Source of the DNA: Acidovorax facilis
Lineage (GTDB): Bacteria > Pseudomonadota > Gammaproteobacteria > Burkholderiales > Burkholderiaceae_C
Direction of reading: 5' to 3'
NCBI RefSeq assembly: GCF_023913775.1
Contig: NZ_JAMXAX010000001.1
Coordinates: 204,898 to 268,897, forward strand
DNA length: 64,000 nt
The notes under the pieces are model-generated. The model saw only the letters and a list, made by a program, of their open reading frames with translations. It was not told the origin of the DNA and searched no databases. Shown in pieces: positions 8,212 to 17,360 of the stretch; position 1 is the stretch's first letter; every line of letters begins with the position of its first letter. Made by a program: the position numbers and the translations under genes.

Positions 8212-8300
8212 CGGCGACGCAAGAGAAAGTTACTGCGCCGCCGGGCGCACACCCCGGCCTCTGCCCTTCAAGTAGGCATGCAGCTCAGATCAGCGAGCGA
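8212..8300. repeat. Right part of the IS-interrupted dispersed repeat
   Basis: CGGCGACGCAAGAGAAAGTT, then ACTGCGCCGCCGGGCGCACA and further to AGATCAGCGAGC, matches 17154-17238, the right end of the intact copy between urtD and urtE. Confidence 0.75.
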
Positions 8301-8309
8301 AACCAAAAA

Positions 8310-8768
8310 TCAACCCCGCCCCTCAGCGGCCCGATGAATCGCCGCCCGTATTCGCGGATACGTCCCGCAGCGGCACGCATTGCCACCCATCGCAGCATCA
8401 ATGTCCGCATCGCTGGGCTTCGGGGTTTTCTTGAGCAGCGCGCAGGCCGACATCAGCTGCCCGCTCTGGCAGTAGCCGCACTGCGCCACATCCAGCACCG
8501 TCCATGCGGTGCGCAGGGCCGTGGCCTCGGGGCCTTGCAGGCCTTCAATGGTGGTGATATCGGCATCGCCCACGGCCGACAGGGGCGTGATGCATGCGCG
8601 CACGGGTTCGCCGTTCAGGTGCACGGTGCAGGCGCCGCACAGCGCCATGCCGCAGCCAAACTTGGTGCCGTTCATGTGCAGTTCGCCGCGCAGCACCCAC
8701 AGCAGGGGCGTGTCGGGTTCGGCGTTGACGGAGATGGCTTTGCCGTTGATGCGCAAGGTGGTAGGCAT
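8310..8768 (-). CDS. (2Fe-2S)-binding small subunit, isoquinoline 1-oxidoreductase alpha-like
   Basis: This 152-residue electron-transfer subunit of the xanthine-oxidase-type molybdenum hydroxylases has two iron-sulfur motifs. The plant-ferredoxin-type cluster is CGMALCGAC with a preceding loop (GTKFG) and a later Cys (VRACIT). The second cluster has CGYCQSG and CRCGTYPRI. The length fits the IorA type. The start at 8768 lies 14 bp after the stop of the large-subunit gene. The order large subunit then small subunit in one operon is clear. The substrate cannot be assigned; aldehydes or N-heteroaromatics are usual for the family. Confidence 0.87.
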   Translation of the reverse strand: MPTTLRINGKAISVNAEPDTPLLWVLRGELHMNGTKFGCGMALCGACTVHLNGEPVRACITPLSAVGDADITTIEGLQGPEATALRTAWTVLDVAQCGYCQSGQLMSACALLKKTPKPSDADIDAAMGGNACRCGTYPRIRAAIHRAAEGRG

Positions 8769-8781
8769 GGTTTCAATCCAG

Positions 8782-11052
8782 TCAGGCAAGTTTCAGAGGC
8801 AGGGCGCGCAGGCGCTGGCCAGTCAGGGCGAACAGCGCATTCGCCACCGCAGGCGCAATGGGCGGCACGCCGGGCTCGCCCACGCCCTCGGGCGGTTCGG
8901 CGCTGTCGATGATGTGGGTCTCCACCTGCGGGCAGTCGGCCATGCGCAGCAGTGGCACGTCGTGAAAATTGCTCTGCTGCACCTGTCCGTCCTTCAACGT
9001 GATCTCGCCATACAGCGCCGCCGTGAGCCCAAACACCACGCCGCTTTCCATCTGCTGCGCAATCAGGTTGGGGTTGATGGCCGCGCCGCAGTCGACAACA
9101 CACACCACGCGGTGCACGCGTATGGCCTTGTCCGCCCCCACCGACACTTCGGCCACCTGCGCCACGATGGAGCCGAACGACTGGTGCAATGCCACGCCGC
9201 GCGCACGCTTCTCGCCCGCTGCACCCGGTGCCAGCGGTTTTCCCCAGTCCGCCAGCTCGGCCGCCTTTTGCAGCACCTTCAGATGGCGCAGGTGCTTTTG
9301 CAGCAGTGCGGCGCGAAACGCCACCGGGTCCTGCTTGGCCGCTGCTGCGGCCTCGTCCACAAAACTTTCCTTGAAAAACGCCTGGTGCGAGTGCCCGACC
9401 GAGCGCCAGAAGCCCACCGGCAGCGGCAGGTCGACGATCTCGTGCGCAATGCGCGCATGGGGCCATTCGTAGGGCTGGTCGAACGCGCCTTCGGACGTGG
9501 TCTTGTCCGGCCCCGCGCCTGCGAGGCCAAAGGTGCGCACCAGCACCTGCGGCACGATGGCTTGGCCGACCGAGATGTTGTGCCAGGCCACCAGCTGGCC
9601 CTGTGCATCAAACCCAGCCTTGGAGCGCGCCAGACACGCAGGACGGTAGAAGTCGTGCTGCGTGTCCTGCTCGCGGCTCCACAGCGTCTGCACGGGTGCG
9701 CCGCCGGCCACCTTGGCTATGGCGGCGGCCTGGGCCACGTAGTCGGCCTCCAGTCGGCGGCCAAAGCCACCGCCCAGCAGCAGCTGGTGCACGGTCACTT
9801 TCTCGTCGTCGATGCCTAGCGCCTTGGCCGCCGCGCGGCGCGCCAGGCCCGGCACCTGGGTGGATGTCCACACGGTGGCAGCGCCGTCTTTGAATTGCAC
9901 CGTGCAGTTGATCGGCTCCAGCGCGGCGTGGGCCAGGTAGGGCGCGCGGTAGTCGGCGGTGATGGTGGTCGCAGCGCCTTGCATGGCCGCGTCCACATCG
10001 CCCGCGCTGTGGTAGCCAAAGCCTTTGGCCTGGTCCAGCGCCTGGGCCAGTCGCGCCATCACGGTTTCGCTCGACAAGGTGGCGGCGGGGCCGTGGTCCC
10101 ATTCCACGGTGACTGCGGCGGCGGCCTTTTTGGCGTGCCACGGCGTGTCGGCAATCACGGCCACGCCGCCCGTGCCGCCGTGGTAGGGCGCCACTTCGAG
10201 CACGTGTTTCACGCCGGGCAGTTTCTGGGCGGCGGCTGCATCAAAGCGGGCCACCTTGCCGCCGCGCGTGGGGCACATCACCAGGCTGGCGTGCAGCAGG
10301 CCGGGCGGGTTGGCGTCGATGCCGAACACGGCCGTGCCGTCGAGTTTGGACGGCGCCTCGATGCGCGTGAGCGGCTTGCCGATCAGCTTGAACTGCGCGG
10401 GCTCTTTCAGCGTGACCTTGCCCGGCATGGGCTGCTGCGCGGCCATTGCCGCCAGCTCGCCAAAGGTGGCGCGCTGCCCTGCGGTGTGTTCCACCCAGCC
10501 TGCGTTGGCCGTGCACTCGGTCGCTTGCACGCCCCACTGCGCAGCGGCAGCGCGGATCAGCATCGCACGCGCATGGGCGCCAGCTTCGCGCATGGGCAGC
10601 CACAGGTCCTTGATGCTGCTCGATCCGCCCGTCATCATCACGCCCACCTCGCGCATCGTCTTGGCAGTCAGCCAGCCGGCCACGGCCTTCATCGAGCCAT
10701 CGTTGTCGGGGTGAAAGGGCAGGCCGTCCACCACCGTGGCGAGGTTGTTGTAGATATCGTCGATGGGCGTCATCTCCAGCCGCACCTGCGCCCAGTCGGC
10801 GTCCAGCTCTTCGGCCAGGATGGCGGCCAGGCCCGTGTGTGCGCCCTGGCCCATTTCGGACTTGGCCATCATCACCGTCACGGTGTTGTCGGCCCCCACT
10901 TTGACCCAGCCGTTCAACGCGGCCTGTCCGCGGGTCTGCGGCAGCGGGTCGGACGGGTGCAGGCGCTGGCGCGGCGGCATCACGCCCCAGCCAATGACCA
11001 GCGCGCCCGCTGTTGCGGCGCCGCCGAGGAGCACTGTGCGTCGTTTCACCAT
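8782..11052 (-). CDS. Molybdopterin-binding large subunit, isoquinoline 1-oxidoreductase beta-like
   Basis: This 756-residue catalytic subunit begins [20 protein letters not shown], a twin-arginine-like signal or anchor, so the complex is probably exported folded to the periplasm. Family markers include [40 protein letters not shown], the [10 protein letters not shown] region and the C-terminal [20 protein letters not shown], which carries the active-site Glu typical of these hydroxylases. There is no FAD subunit, as expected for Ior-type enzymes that pass electrons to a cytochrome or other acceptor. It is paired with the 2Fe-2S subunit downstream. The start was chosen at the Tat-like Met and not at upstream in-frame codons. 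Confidence 0.87.
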   Translation of the reverse strand: MVKRRTVLLGGAATAGALVIGWGVMPPRQRLHPSDPLPQTRGQAALNGWVKVGADNTVTVMMAKSEMGQGAHTGLAAILAEELDADWAQVRLEMTPIDDIYNNLATVVDGLPFHPDNDGSMKAVAGWLTAKTMREVGVMMTGGSSSIKDLWLPMREAGAHARAMLIRAAAAQWGVQATECTANAGWVEHTAGQRATFGELAAMAAQQPMPGKVTLKEPAQFKLIGKPLTRIEAPSKLDGTAVFGIDANPPGLLHASLVMCPTRGGKVARFDAAAAQKLPGVKHVLEVAPYHGGTGGVAVIADTPWHAKKAAAAVTVEWDHGPAATLSSETVMARLAQALDQAKGFGYHSAGDVDAAMQGAATTITADYRAPYLAHAALEPINCTVQFKDGAATVWTSTQVPGLARRAAAKALGIDDEKVTVHQLLLGGGFGRRLEADYVAQAAAIAKVAGGAPVQTLWSREQDTQHDFYRPACLARSKAGFDAQGQLVAWHNISVGQAIVPQVLVRTFGLAGAGPDKTTSEGAFDQPYEWPHARIAHEIVDLPLPVGFWRSVGHSHQAFFKESFVDEAAAAAKQDPVAFRAALLQKHLRHLKVLQKAAELADWGKPLAPGAAGEKRARGVALHQSFGSIVAQVAEVSVGADKAIRVHRVVCVVDCGAAINPNLIAQQMESGVVFGLTAALYGEITLKDGQVQQSNFHDVPLLRMADCPQVETHIIDSAEPPEGVGEPGVPPIAPAVANALFALTGQRLRALPLKLA

Positions 11053-11389
11053 GGGTTCATTCCTTATTGGGGCCTTAGCTGCCCATCGTAAATCCGAGGG
11101 GCGTTTCTCCACCACCGGGATTGCCGCAGATTTTGAGTGTTTTCGGCCTCTAGCGCTTATCCATAAAGCGCTAAAAGCTATTAAATGCATAGCGTTTCGC
11201 CTACCCGACACAACTGATTGACCCGGCCATTTACCTATGCAGCCGTGCCGCCGTGTACGCCACCCGGCGTATTTCCCAAGCAGGCCCCGCTCTCCAGAAT
11301 CCATTCCATCGCTCGATCACCCAGTGCCCCGCAAGGGACCGGCGAGCGAAGCGGCTTGATTGATTGAAACCACCACCGGAGAAGCACAC
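11053..11389. other. Intergenic region upstream of urtA
   Basis: This 337-bp divergent gap holds the promoter region for the urt operon and for the oxidoreductase. I can place one short palindromic repeat in it and a GGAGAAG ribosome-binding site just before urtA. I see no convincing sigma-54 or sigma-70 promoter by eye. Confidence 0.6.
11143..11187. repeat. Short palindromic dispersed repeat, copy 3
   Basis: The core GGCCTCTAGCGCTTATCC then ATAAAGCGCTAAAAGCTATT has hairpin arms TAGCGCTT/AAGCGCTA. It lies upstream of urtA. Confidence 0.78.
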
Positions 11390-12661
11390 ATGCAACGTCG
11401 TTATTCCCTCAAGGCCTTCGCGGCCGTCGCTACGCTCGCTGGCCTGTCTGCGCTGCCAGCCCACGCACAGGAGACCATCAAGGTCGGCATTCTGCACAGC
11501 CTGTCGGGCACCATGGCCATCTCCGAGACCGTGTTGAAAGACACCGTGCTCATGGCCATCGACGAGATCAACGCCAAGGGCGGCGTGCTGGGCAAGAAGC
11601 TCGAACCCGTGGTGGTGGACCCGGCCTCCAACTGGCCCCTGTTTGCCGAAAAAACCAAGCAGCTGCTCGGCCAGGACAAGGTCTCGGTCATCTTCGGCTG
11701 CTGGACCTCGGTGTCGCGCAAGTCGGTGCTGCCAGTGGTTGAAGAAATGAACGGCCTGCTGTTCTACCCCGTGCAGTACGAAGGCGAAGAGCTGTCCAAG
11801 AACGTGTTCTACACCGGCGCCGCGCCCAACCAGCAAGCCATCCCTGCGGTGGACTACCTGATGAGCAAGGACGGCGGCAGCGCCAAGCGCTGGGTGCTGC
11901 TGGGCACCGACTATGTGTACCCCCGCACCACCAACAAGATCCTGCGCGCCTACCTCAAGTCCAAGGGCGTGAAGGACAGCGACATCGACGAGAAGTACAC
12001 CCCGTTCGGCCACTCCGACTACCAGACCATCGTGGCGGACATCAAGAAGTTCAGCCAGGGCGGCAAGACGGCGGTGGTCTCCACCATCAACGGCGACTCG
12101 AACGTGCCCTTCTACAAGGAACTGGGCAACGCAGGCCTGAAGGCCAAGGATGTGCCTGTGGTCGCCTTCTCGGTGGGCGAGGAAGAACTGCGCGGCGTGG
12201 ACACCAAGCCGCTGGTGGGCCACTTGGCCGCATGGAACTACTTCCAGTCCATCAAGAGCCCGGCCAACACCGAGTTCATCAAGAAGTGGAGCGACTACGC
12301 CAAGGCCAAGGGCATTGCCGGCCACAAAGACAAGCCGCTCACCAACGACCCGATGGAAGCTACCTACATCGGTATCAACATGTGGGCCCAGGCCGTGACC
12401 AAGGCCAAGAGCACCGACACCGACAAGGTGATTGCCGCCATGGCCGGCCAGACCTTCAAGGCGCCCTCGGGCATCGTCAGCAAGATGGACGAGAAGAACC
12501 ACCACCTGCACAAGAGCGTGTTCATCGGAGAGATCAAGGCCGACGGCCAGTTCAACGTGGTGTGGAAGACCCCCGGCCCGGTAAAGGCCAAGCCATGGTC
12601 GCCTTACATCGAAGGCAACGACAAGAAGAAGGACGAGCCGGACGGCAAGTCGAAGCTGTGA
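11390..12661 (+). CDS. urtA: Urea ABC transporter substrate-binding protein UrtA
   Basis: This 423-residue periplasmic binding protein of the HAAT/branched-chain amino-acid type captures urea for the UrtBCDE importer. The signal peptide is MQRRYSLKAFAAVATLAGLS with cleavage near AHA-QE. Then comes ETIKVGILHSLSGTMAISET, the hallmark of UrtA. Further UrtA-typical blocks are FGCWTSVSRKSVLPVVEE, FYPVQYEGEE and NDPMEATYIGINMWAQAV. The start at 11390 is preceded by GGAGAAG. It leads the five-gene cluster, with a repeat-bearing 176-bp gap before urtB. Confidence 0.95.
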   Translation: MQRRYSLKAFAAVATLAGLSALPAHAQETIKVGILHSLSGTMAISETVLKDTVLMAIDEINAKGGVLGKKLEPVVVDPASNWPLFAEKTKQLLGQDKVSVIFGCWTSVSRKSVLPVVEEMNGLLFYPVQYEGEELSKNVFYTGAAPNQQAIPAVDYLMSKDGGSAKRWVLLGTDYVYPRTTNKILRAYLKSKGVKDSDIDEKYTPFGHSDYQTIVADIKKFSQGGKTAVVSTINGDSNVPFYKELGNAGLKAKDVPVVAFSVGEEELRGVDTKPLVGHLAAWNYFQSIKSPANTEFIKKWSDYAKAKGIAGHKDKPLTNDPMEATYIGINMWAQAVTKAKSTDTDKVIAAMAGQTFKAPSGIVSKMDEKNHHLHKSVFIGEIKADGQFNVVWKTPGPVKAKPWSPYIEGNDKKKDEPDGKSKL

Positions 12662-12837
12662 TTCGGTACACCCCCCTGAGGCGCTAGCGCGCCTTCACCC
12701 CCTCTCTCGCCTCGCTGCGCGATGCGGGAGGGGGGACGATGCCAGCGGCCCGGCAAAGCCGGTTCCGCGGCATCCCTGGCCTGGGTTCGCGCATGTTCCG
12801 CGGCCCGCTGCTTCTTCAGACGCCACCGGCTTGTGCC
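12662..12837. repeat. Dispersed Comamonadaceae-type repeat between urtA and urtB
   Basis: The gap is filled by CCCCCTGAGGCGCTAGCGCG, then CCTCTCTCGCCTCGCTGCG, GGACGATGCCAGCGGCCCGG and CGGCATCCCTGGCCTGGG. I know this block as a recurrent intergenic repeat in Acidovorax-like genomes. It contains several GC-rich inverted repeats that could make hairpins between the binding-protein and permease cistrons. Confidence 0.65.
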
Positions 12838-14418
12838 ATGCTTTCATCCATCTTTTCCCGCCTGATCGCCTGCCTGCTGCTGTGTGCAGCCGTGCAGGCG
12901 CACGCACTCACGGCCGAGGCGGCGCGGGCCATGGCCAGTGGCGATACCGACGAGCGCATCGCCGCGCTGCAGCAGGCCATTGCCACCCCCGACGACGCCA
13001 CGCTGGCCTTCATTCGCGCCATGGGCGAAGACGCCGTCAAGATCGCAGGCGGCAAGGCCATCGTCATGAAGGACGACAAGGGCTACGACCCGGTGAGTGG
13101 CGCCGAGGTGCCTGTGCCCGACGATGCCGAAGATATCGTCAACAACAACCGCATGCGGGGCGAGTTCGACGCAGCGCTGGCTTCGCTGCAACTGCTGTCG
13201 CCCGATGTGGCCCAGCGCCGCACCGCCATCGACGCGCTGCGCGAAGAGACCGACGAGGCGCGTCTGCCTCTCATTGAAAAGGCCCTTGCCGCTGAAAAGG
13301 ACGTTGCCCTGCAAGCCCGCCTCGAAGCCATCCGCGCACGCATCCTGCTTGCCAGCAGCGACGCGTCGCAGCGCCTGAAGGCCGCGCAGTATCTGGCCAC
13401 CAGCGGCAACCCCGGCACGCGCACCGTGCTGCTGGAGCAGCTGCGCAATGAACAGGATCCTCAGGTCAAAGCCGCCATCCAGGCCGCGCTGACAGCGGTG
13501 GAAGGCCGCCTGCAGTGGGGCGAGAAGCTGGCCGCGCTGTTTACTGGCGTCAGCCTGGGCTCCATCCTGCTGTTGGTGGCGCTGGGCCTGGCCATCACCT
13601 ACGGGCTGATGGGCGTGATCAACATGGCCCACGGTGAGCTGATGATGATCGGCGCCTATGCCACCTATGTGATGCAGGGTGTGTTCCAGCGGTACTTTCC
13701 GGGCGCGTTCGACTGGTACCTGGTCGCGGCCGTGCCGGTGGCGTTCATGGCGTCGGCCCTGATGGGTGCGGTGCTGGAGCGCAGCGTGATCCGCTTCTTG
13801 TATGGCCGCCCGCTGGAGACGTTGCTGGCCACCTGGGGCATCAGCCTGATGCTGCAGCAACTGGTGCGCACCGTGTTCGGCGCGCAGAACGTGGGCGTGG
13901 AAAACCCCGCGTGGATGAGCGGCGGTGTGCAGCTCATGGAGAACCTGCAACTGCCCTGGAACCGCGTGATCATCGTCGCCTTCGCGCTGGCGGTGCTGGC
14001 CGGTGTGGCCTTCCTCATCAGCAAAACGCGCCTTGGCCTGTTTGTGCGCGGTGTTACGCAGAACCGGCCCATTGCCTCGTGCATGGGCGTGAACACGGCG
14101 CGTGTGGATACCTATGCCTTTGCACTGGGCTCGGGCATCGCGGGCCTGGCGGGCTGCGCATTGAGCCAGGTGGGCAACGTGGGGCCCGACCTGGGGCAGA
14201 GCTACATCGTGGATTCGTTCATGGTGGTGGTGCTGGGCGGCGTGGGCCAGCTGGCCGGCACCGTGTATGCCGCGCTGGGCCTGGGCGTGCTCAACAAATT
14301 CCTCGAAGGCTGGACGGGCGCCGTGCTGGCCAAGATCGCCGTGCTGGTGTTCATCATCATCTTCATTCAGAAGCGGCCGCAGGGCATCTTCGCCGTGAAA
14401 GGCCGCACTGCGGACTGA
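12838..14418 (+). CDS. urtB: Urea ABC transporter permease UrtB
   Basis: This is a 526-residue inner-membrane permease. Residues 1-24 form a signal peptide (MLSSIFSRLIACLLLCAAVQ, AHA). Residues about 25-220 are a periplasmic alpha-helical, HEAT-like region rich in Ala/Asp that is characteristic of proteobacterial UrtB. The LivH-type permease domain begins near residue 230 (GVSLGSILLLVALGLAITYG, LMGVINMAHGELMMIGAYA) and ends KRPQGIFAVKGRTAD. The ATG at 12838 was chosen at the signal peptide; the in-frame codons further upstream lie in the repeat. It pairs with UrtC to form the channel. Confidence 0.95.
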   Translation: MLSSIFSRLIACLLLCAAVQAHALTAEAARAMASGDTDERIAALQQAIATPDDATLAFIRAMGEDAVKIAGGKAIVMKDDKGYDPVSGAEVPVPDDAEDIVNNNRMRGEFDAALASLQLLSPDVAQRRTAIDALREETDEARLPLIEKALAAEKDVALQARLEAIRARILLASSDASQRLKAAQYLATSGNPGTRTVLLEQLRNEQDPQVKAAIQAALTAVEGRLQWGEKLAALFTGVSLGSILLLVALGLAITYGLMGVINMAHGELMMIGAYATYVMQGVFQRYFPGAFDWYLVAAVPVAFMASALMGAVLERSVIRFLYGRPLETLLATWGISLMLQQLVRTVFGAQNVGVENPAWMSGGVQLMENLQLPWNRVIIVAFALAVLAGVAFLISKTRLGLFVRGVTQNRPIASCMGVNTARVDTYAFALGSGIAGLAGCALSQVGNVGPDLGQSYIVDSFMVVVLGGVGQLAGTVYAALGLGVLNKFLEGWTGAVLAKIAVLVFIIIFIQKRPQGIFAVKGRTAD

Positions 14419-14433
14419 AGGGCGATCCACACC

Positions 14434-15582
14434 ATGACCACCAAGCTTTCCAATCTCCAACTGCCCGCACCCGCACCGCTGCTCACACGCGGGGGCTGGT
14501 CGGCCTTCATCGTGGCGCTCATCGTGGTGTGTGCCGTGGCCCCCGTGCTCAACCTGTGGGTGCCTGCAGGCAGCGCATTCCACCTCAGCGACTACGCTGT
14601 AGCGCTGCTCGGCAAGATCATGTGCTACGCCATCTGCGCGCTGGCCATGGACCTGATCTGGGGCTACACCGGCATTCTGAGCCTGGGTCACGGCCTGTTC
14701 TTTGCGCTGGGCGGCTACGTGATGGGCATGTACCTCATGCGCCAGATCGGCCGCGACGGCAACTACAAAAGCGACCTGCCCGACTTCATGGTGTTCCTCG
14801 ACTGGAAGGAGCTGCCCTGGCACTGGGCGCTGTCCGACAGCTTTGTGGCGACGTTGATCCTCATCGTTGCGGTGCCAGGTTTCATTGCCTTTGTGTTCGG
14901 CTACTTTGCCTTCCGCTCGCGCATCAAGGGCGTGTACTTTTCCATCATCACGCAGGCCATGACGTATGCGGCCATGCTGCTGTTCTTTCGCAACGAGACG
15001 GGCTTTGGCGGCAACAACGGCTTCACGGATTTCAAGCGCATTCTGGGCATGCCCCTGGCCACGCAGAACATGCGCATGACGCTGTTCGTGCTCACGGGCG
15101 TGACGTTGCTGGTGTTCTTTTTGCTGGCCCGCTGGCTGGTGCGCAGCAAGTTCGGCCGTGTGCTGCAGGCGGTGCGCGATGCGGAGACGCGCGTCATGTT
15201 CTCGGGCTACTCGCCGCTGCCCTACAAGCTCACCATCTGGACCATCAGCGCCATGATGTGTGGCGTGGCGGGTGCGCTGTATGTGCCGCAGGTCGGCATC
15301 ATCAACCCCGGCGAGATGAGCGCCGCCAACTCCATCGAGATCGCGGTGTGGGCCGCAGTGGGCGGCCGCGCCACGCTGATCGGGCCCATCGTGGGGGCGT
15401 TCATCGTCAACGGTGCCAAAAGCTGGCTCACGGTGACGGCGCCGGAGTTCTGGCTGTATTTTCTGGGCGCATTGTTCATAGCCGTCACGCTGTTCTTGCC
15501 CGATGGCGTGGTGGGGCTGGTGAAGAAGCTCAAGGCCAAGACCCAGGCAAAAACAAGCACGACGAAGGGAGCCGCGCAATGA
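14434..15582 (+). CDS. urtC: Urea ABC transporter permease UrtC
   Basis: This is a 382-residue LivM-type permease. Typical segments are MDLIWGYTGILSLGHGLFFA, LGGYVMGMYLMRQIG, the ETGFGGNNGFTDFK loop specific to UrtC, and the EAA-like cytoplasmic loop near GRVLQAVRDAETRVMFSGY. A longer non-conserved loop follows membrane segment 4 (GRDGNYKSDLPDFMVFLDWK). It starts 15 bp after urtB and its TGA overlaps the urtD ATG by 4 bp (ATGA), indicating translational coupling. Confidence 0.95.
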   Translation: MTTKLSNLQLPAPAPLLTRGGWSAFIVALIVVCAVAPVLNLWVPAGSAFHLSDYAVALLGKIMCYAICALAMDLIWGYTGILSLGHGLFFALGGYVMGMYLMRQIGRDGNYKSDLPDFMVFLDWKELPWHWALSDSFVATLILIVAVPGFIAFVFGYFAFRSRIKGVYFSIITQAMTYAAMLLFFRNETGFGGNNGFTDFKRILGMPLATQNMRMTLFVLTGVTLLVFFLLARWLVRSKFGRVLQAVRDAETRVMFSGYSPLPYKLTIWTISAMMCGVAGALYVPQVGIINPGEMSAANSIEIAVWAAVGGRATLIGPIVGAFIVNGAKSWLTVTAPEFWLYFLGALFIAVTLFLPDGVVGLVKKLKAKTQAKTSTTKGAAQ

Positions 15583-16454
15583 CGCCCGATCTGATGGAAG
15601 AAGGCGCGCGGCGTTTTCAGGAAAAGCTGGCGCCTGCTGCCCTGGGCCAGACCGAATCCGGCGGCCGCACTGCAGGCTTCTCGCGCATCGCCACGCCGGG
15701 TGAAGTGGATGTGACCCACGGCCGCATCCTGTACCTGGAAGACGTGAACGTGAGCTTTGACGGCTTCAAGGCCATCAACAACCTGAGCCTGGACATTGCG
15801 CCCGGTGAGCTGCGCTGCATCATCGGCCCCAATGGTGCGGGCAAGACGACGATGATGGACATCATCACCGGCAAGACGCGGCCGGACAGCGGCACGGTGT
15901 ACTTTGGCTCGACCATCGATCTGCTGCGCCACAACGAGCCGGAGATTGCGAGCCTGGGCATCGGCCGCAAGTTTCAAAAGCCCACGGTGTTTGAGCAGCT
16001 CAGCGTGTTCGAGAACCTGGAACTGGCTTTGAAGACGCACAAGGGTGTCACGTCGAGCATGTTTTTCCGGCTGGACTCCATGCAGTCGGATCGGCTGGCG
16101 GAGATCCTGCACACGATTCATCTGGCCGATAGCGTGGCGCGTATGGCGGGGAACCTGAGCCACGGGCAAAAGCAGTGGCTGGAGATCGGGATGCTGCTCA
16201 TGCAGGACCCGAAGTTGCTGCTGCTGGACGAGCCTGTGGCGGGGATGACGGATGAAGAAACTGCGCGCACTGCGGAGTTGTTTTTGACGCTCAAGGGCAA
16301 GCATTCGCTGATGGTGGTGGAGCATGACATGGGGTTCATTCGCACCATTTCGGAGATCGTGACGGTGTTGTGCGATGGGTCTGTGCTGGCGCAGGGGACG
16401 CTCGATCAGGTGCAGGCGGATGAGCGGGTGATTGAGGTTTATCTGGGGCGGTGA
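15579..16454 (+). CDS. urtD: Urea ABC transporter ATP-binding protein UrtD
   Basis: This is a 291-residue ATPase. It has Walker A GPNGAGKTT, signature LSHGQKQWLEIGMLLMQ, Walker B LLLLDEPVAGM and the switch His in VVEHDMGF. The glutamine-bearing variant of the signature (SHGQKQWLEIG) is the UrtD hallmark. A 35-residue extension precedes the usual start of the family domain (ILYLEDVNVSFDGFKAINNL). The ATG at 15579 overlaps the urtC stop. In most genomes urtE follows within a few bases; here about 0.9 kb of repeats separate them. Confidence 0.94.
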   Translation: MTPDLMEEGARRFQEKLAPAALGQTESGGRTAGFSRIATPGEVDVTHGRILYLEDVNVSFDGFKAINNLSLDIAPGELRCIIGPNGAGKTTMMDIITGKTRPDSGTVYFGSTIDLLRHNEPEIASLGIGRKFQKPTVFEQLSVFENLELALKTHKGVTSSMFFRLDSMQSDRLAEILHTIHLADSVARMAGNLSHGQKQWLEIGMLLMQDPKLLLLDEPVAGMTDEETARTAELFLTLKGKHSLMVVEHDMGFIRTISEIVTVLCDGSVLAQGTLDQVQADERVIEVYLGR

Positions 16455-16504
16455 TGGTGGCTGCTCGCTCTTTGCTCTGTGGCCGTGCAGCGGAACCTCG
16501 ACGG

Positions 16505-17273
16505 TTCGGGCTGAGCTTGTTGAAGCCTGGGCTTGCGTGCTGGTTTGGGCGGTGTGCTTGTGTTGAGGGCGGAGGCCGGGTTGTCGCCCCGGCAGGCGAC
16601 TCACTTTTCTTTGCTTCGCCAAAGAAAAGTAAGCAAAAGAAAGGCGACCCCCAGTCTGCGACCCCTGCGCTGCGCTACGGGGCGACCTGCGTCGGGGCGG
16701 TTGCGGGGTGCGCCGCGGAACTCGCTTTGCTGCTGTGCAGCGCCGCTCGGACAACCACGGCGAGTCAGATCACGAAGCACGCGCGCTCCGACGCGCGTGC
16801 CACCCCGCAACCGCCCCGCCGCAGGCGCAGCCAGCAGGGGGTGGGCAGCCGAACAGCCAAACAGCCATACGGGCCTTTGCTTCGCTCGGCCTCACCTCGC
16901 GGGCGCAAGCGCCACGCGCTGCGCAAACTGGGCCGAGCGAAGCAATGGCCCGTGTGGATGTCCGGTTGCGGGTTCCCTTCAGGATGCGCCGAGGAGCGCA
17001 GCGGCCAGCGGATCAGGGCTCGCGATTGTTTGAGCGCAACGCAGTGGAGCGAGTTGGAGCGAGACCCCGCTGGACGCGAGCACCGCAGGTTGCCCGCAGC
17101 GAAGCGAAGGGACGCAGCGTGTAGGGTCGCCTTCTCTTTGGTGACTTTCTCTTGGCGAGGCAAGAGAAAGTTACTGCGCCGCCGGGCGCACACCCCGGCT
17201 CCCGCCCTCAAACCAGGCACATCGCACAGATCAGCGAGCTTGCCTGCCCTGGCTTCGACAAGCTCAGCCCGAA
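16505..17273. repeat. Composite dispersed repeat between urtD and urtE
   Basis: The unit has nested symmetry. Its outer arms at 16505-16530 and 17248-17273 match as inverted repeats in 24 of 26 positions (TTCGGGCTGAGCTTGT and on). Inside lie two perfect 10-bp-stem, 8-base-loop hairpins at 16603-16630 (ACTTTTCTTT arm) and 17144-17171 (ACTTTCTCTT arm), which are near reverse complements of one another. GGCGACC/GGTCGCC pairs lie just inside these. The GC-rich core of about 0.5 kb has no credible gene; the long open frames here are by-products of GC content. The ends match the IS-interrupted copy at 6960-8300. Confidence 0.75.
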
Positions 17274-17293
17274 TGGGCAGGGGATGCCAGATA

Positions 17294-17350
17294 CTATAAA
17301 AACAATAGCTGCTTGCGCTTGAAGGACAAGCGCTAGAGGCCAAAAACACT
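17294..17350. repeat. Short palindromic dispersed repeat, copy 4
   Basis: The core ATAGCTGCTTGCGCTTGAAG then GACAAGCGCTAGAGGCC directly abuts the urtE start. The urtE leader therefore has no recognisable Shine-Dalgarno sequence. Confidence 0.8.
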
Positions 17351-17360
17351 CAAAACCACC

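Noticed and set aside
13911..15578. N-terminal extension that would join urtD to a long frame through urtC
   Set aside because: The extension is a shadow of urtB and urtC in another frame. UrtD proper begins at 15579 with the ATGA overlap.
12844..15579. 911-residue open frame on the minus strand across urtB-urtC
   Set aside because: It is an antisense by-product of high GC in codon position 3. Its translation is His/Arg/Gln-rich with no family signature, while the plus strand encodes complete UrtB and UrtC.
16451..17299. 282-residue open frame across the urtD-urtE repeat
   Set aside because: It covers hairpins and inverted repeats on both sides, has no recognisable domain, and equally long frames exist on the opposite strand.
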